Below are positions 62,901 to 64,000 of a stretch of DNA of 64,000 nt, piece after piece. Origin of the DNA: Tritrichomonas musculus (lineage: Eukaryota > Parabasalia > Tritrichomonadida > Tritrichomonadidae); the NCBI GenBank assembly GCA_039105265.1, contig JAPFFF010000014.1:992001-1056000 (forward strand). The letters are read 5' to 3'. Every line of letters begins with the position of its first letter. Positions within the stretch are counted from its first letter, which is position 1. Under the pieces are notes generated by a model. The model was not told the origin of the DNA. It saw only the letters and a list, made by a program, of their open reading frames with translations, and made no database searches. The position numbers were made by a program, and so were the translations under genes.

Positions 62901-64000
62901 GCGCACAACTTCAAATCGGTGGCAGACCAGACGACAATGTCGATTTCAACGCTCTACGTGCCATTCACGTACATGATGCTCTCGATGGAAGCGATCAATC
63001 ATGAATACGCATATGAAATATTCAATTTAAATTTGAATGCATATTCAAATTTCAGAGAGTATTCAAAATTGAATGACCTTTCAATTTTGGAAGACACTAA
63101 TTTGACTGATTCGAACTCATCTGACGCGAATTCATCTGACTTGATTGTGAACGATTTCTATCGGCAGGCCGAGAGATACTTGGACGAGGCGAGCAGGATT
63201 CTGATGCAAGGCATGTGGAACAACACGTGCAACATACATCTTTATTTCAAGTCTGAAAACCACGAGCTTGCGAGACAATTCAACAAGTACTTCAAGGAGC
63301 TTCGGATTGTCCGTACGAAGTCACTTTTTGAGCTTCTCATCACCAACGAGTTTCCCTTCTCAATTGACCTCCTCATCGCTTCACTTAAACACTTCATATC
63401 ACTTCACCTTGACAGTGAGATACTTAACCAAGAGGAGCGCTACCTGTCACTTTTGTATTACTTCACAATCTTCAGCGATGCCAACCGCAACAAGCCTTAC
63501 TTCGGGCTCGTCGAGAACGACGTCAGAACGATCCTTGACCAGCACACTTCAATCTCCTCAATTGTGCGGATCATCGTCATCGTCGTGCAGGCCGCCGCCT
63601 GCGTCATGATGAACCTCGCGCTCCTCAAGAAGAGCACGCAAATCAAAAAGTCGCTGAGATTCTACCTCGACTTGTCGCCCGAAATCCTCCTTCAAAACAA
63701 CAACGCAATGACACTCCTCTATACAGGAAAAAGTGGCTCCGATAGGATCGTATCGTCATTCAAAAATTCAGACTTGATCCTGACAAGCATCCCGCAAGGA
63801 GTCTTCATCGCAAACCGCGACCTCGTAATCATAGACTACAACCAGGCATTCAGAAATATGGTAAAATCTGAAGCTCAGAAAAAGTCGAGCAATTTGAATG
63901 ACAATTTGGTCACATCTGAATATGAGGAGGAAGAAGACGACGAAGAGGACGAAATACTGAATCATCCTCTCACTCAAATAGTCAACGGAACTCGAATGTT
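59943..64000 (+). CDS. Giant multi-pass PAS-domain protein (3' end outside window)
   Basis: From the ATG at 59943 the frame is open for more than 1,350 codons to the window edge; I followed it without meeting a stop. N-terminal helices lie near residues 55-75, 109-128, 149-168, 183-206, 254-270 and 308-326. Further ones lie near 673-696, 886-903, 965-986 and 1208-1228. A PAS-like module follows near 1274 (LTSIPQGVFIANRDLVIIDYNQAF), interrupted by an acidic run. The layout copies the 14923 protein, so a cyclase or cyclase-like domain is expected beyond the window. From about 61000 onward the gene is much richer in G/C than its own first kilobase, an odd internal shift. The likely role is a plasma-membrane sensor. 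Confidence 0.85.
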   Translation, partial: MKKSSIIGRDYEFFTAARVFKFSSVIDISFWAKFFHSLIEYFAKINTTSQGAHLMGYIFCILFFLQTIIPSLIINSVELWPRDSIITNIFRIVCSFCDGPSVDKQDERIYVSFSLSFIFLLSFILVCFRSKYFSKLQILTSTESSLMIFYFKYILVFFLPLLLSGFPLSIYKLSYGDYSFFSISVVIFVPIIYISYITAMLFLIFPRVLLENVPNHGWFPKVTVLPFISTEISSVLSTCVGITTGTNRTVFPLLIFILHFLVGFITIKFSIYTKSSFTLVASSIEFTSSIIALIQFINTFLKRITPDVIIIILFLLFVIIFLLLKFINSRRIRSVLTFYDTLYDINPQHDQEQTLDKRYQSPIQFVSDVLLTIENWHPILSSWKLFEYSDKRWPKSFLIFFLHARSISLFPSMNSSLSFMHTKMLHSQLSMFQSIYMKQFDCLIQSRQFTVSPKIEKRITDVQSRLNVLLSLLRRFWVNILQKSTSNFWDDVDKINKVLSDVDALLLQLTRDYPNNEDVWIEYYRFVVYIKHDIKESNTIKNKIHNLLTKRKQQPDLAMTLAVQVNPNIQSSVHDFVENNQLEEEYPYKSASNNNNNLADQINEENEDFFDFVVSDYSKGYKMNKNLIYGGDNDQYSDSKEKENLLAKKKNKDAFQQMQIATQDLIEHSKLGNVFYSIIICTVLTVLSIVFFCLFSNKYASDFTKKQKNSLSFLSNLSLFYYQLSYFNLFLITYPLFTSHVIKVDRSLMDLVAPNLFTTLKIIPIWNFDVQRIQNAIDEIRKLHSELIRSLYKLDKSDMHVKEIIKLIECESVYDGYTLGATVDRLLTTIESIFNFETVSYIEKVENLSIYPTFNATYQTIESIFNLSVDYLKTFHKNVLDEINGLMCLAMITTLLLVSISFVLNHYLFEIQNDAITNSFLFFPNSENRRVITKFGHQLAIDPDLTHLSSLTNKNNDNAKQMFVYILIFLFSFLPFCIGCLIIYYLAHNFKSVADQTTMSISTLYVPFTYMMLSMEAINHEYAYEIFNLNLNAYSNFREYSKLNDLSILEDTNLTDSNSSDANSSDLIVNDFYRQAERYLDEASRILMQGMWNNTCNIHLYFKSENHELARQFNKYFKELRIVRTKSLFELLITNEFPFSIDLLIASLKHFISLHLDSEILNQEERYLSLLYYFTIFSDANRNKPYFGLVENDVRTILDQHTSISSIVRIIVIVVQAAACVMMNLALLKKSTQIKKSLRFYLDLSPEILLQNNNAMTLLYTGKSGSDRIVSSFKNSDLILTSIPQGVFIANRDLVIIDYNQAFRNMVKSEAQKKSSNLNDNLVTSEYEEEEDDEEDEILNHPLTQIVNGTRM

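Noticed and set aside
63268-63609. Plus-strand Ser-rich 113-codon frame
   Set aside because: Out-of-frame shadow in the G/C-rich part of the giant gene.

Overview
The window looks like nuclear DNA of a parabasalid protist, most likely Tritrichomonas (T. foetus-like) or a close relative of Trichomonas. The reasons are strong AT richness, intronless genes with short spacers, a TCA-type initiator a few bases upstream of some start codons, and a characteristic gene set. That set includes very large multi-pass PAS/cyclase-type proteins, BTB plus F5/8-type C proteins, ankyrin and Sel1 repeat proteins, a short bacterial-type malic enzyme, and abundant MULE and other DNA transposons. No tRNA or rRNA gene and no parabasalid intron signature (ACTAACACACAG-type 3' splice site) was seen. 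The species call is inference.

Layout. 1-4.1 kb: broken genes, including a decayed MULE transposase (minus strand) with a shorter mariner-type element inserted in it. 4.1-6.4 kb: AT-rich and gene-free apart from two tandem GC-rich hairpins. 6.4-19.6 kb: host genes. These are a pseudokinase-like protein, a TEX261/SVP26-like membrane protein, an ankyrin protein, V-ATPase subunit e, a TUP1-like corepressor, a small hypothetical protein and a 1,559-codon multi-pass protein with a degenerate cyclase domain. 19.7-31.2 kb: a transposon graveyard. It holds a pogo/jerky-type DDE fragment, a GC-richer patch with an HNH gene and two small genes (possibly the end of a Maverick/Polinton-like fossil), a 28-29 bp minisatellite, two separated MULE pieces that may be one split element, two large inverted-repeat structures, a P-element-like transposase with a frame break, a 905-bp hAT-type element with a perfect 8-bp target duplication, and GC-rich hairpin islands. 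31.5-59.6 kb: dense host genes. These are an HPS1-like protein, a CLASP/TOG-like protein, an EamA transporter, malic enzyme, a large Sel1 protein, a tubulin-tyrosine-ligase-like enzyme, calnexin, a coiled-coil pseudogene, importin beta, a small coiled-coil protein, a BTB/F5-8 protein, KRR1, DHX37 and SCAMP. 59.9-64.0 kb: a very long open frame running off the window edge, encoding a second multi-pass protein with a PAS-like domain. Its base composition changes markedly inside the gene.

How the genes fit together. Several serve membrane traffic and the ER/endolysosome (TEX261-like, V-ATPase e, HPS1-like, calnexin, SCAMP). KRR1 and DHX37, both small-subunit processome factors, are divergently paired across 169 bp. 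CLASP and the TTL-like enzyme act on microtubules. The malic enzyme belongs to anaerobic carbon and redox metabolism. The two giant membrane proteins belong to the expanded parabasalid cyclase-like receptor family. At least one of them appears to have lost cyclase chemistry.
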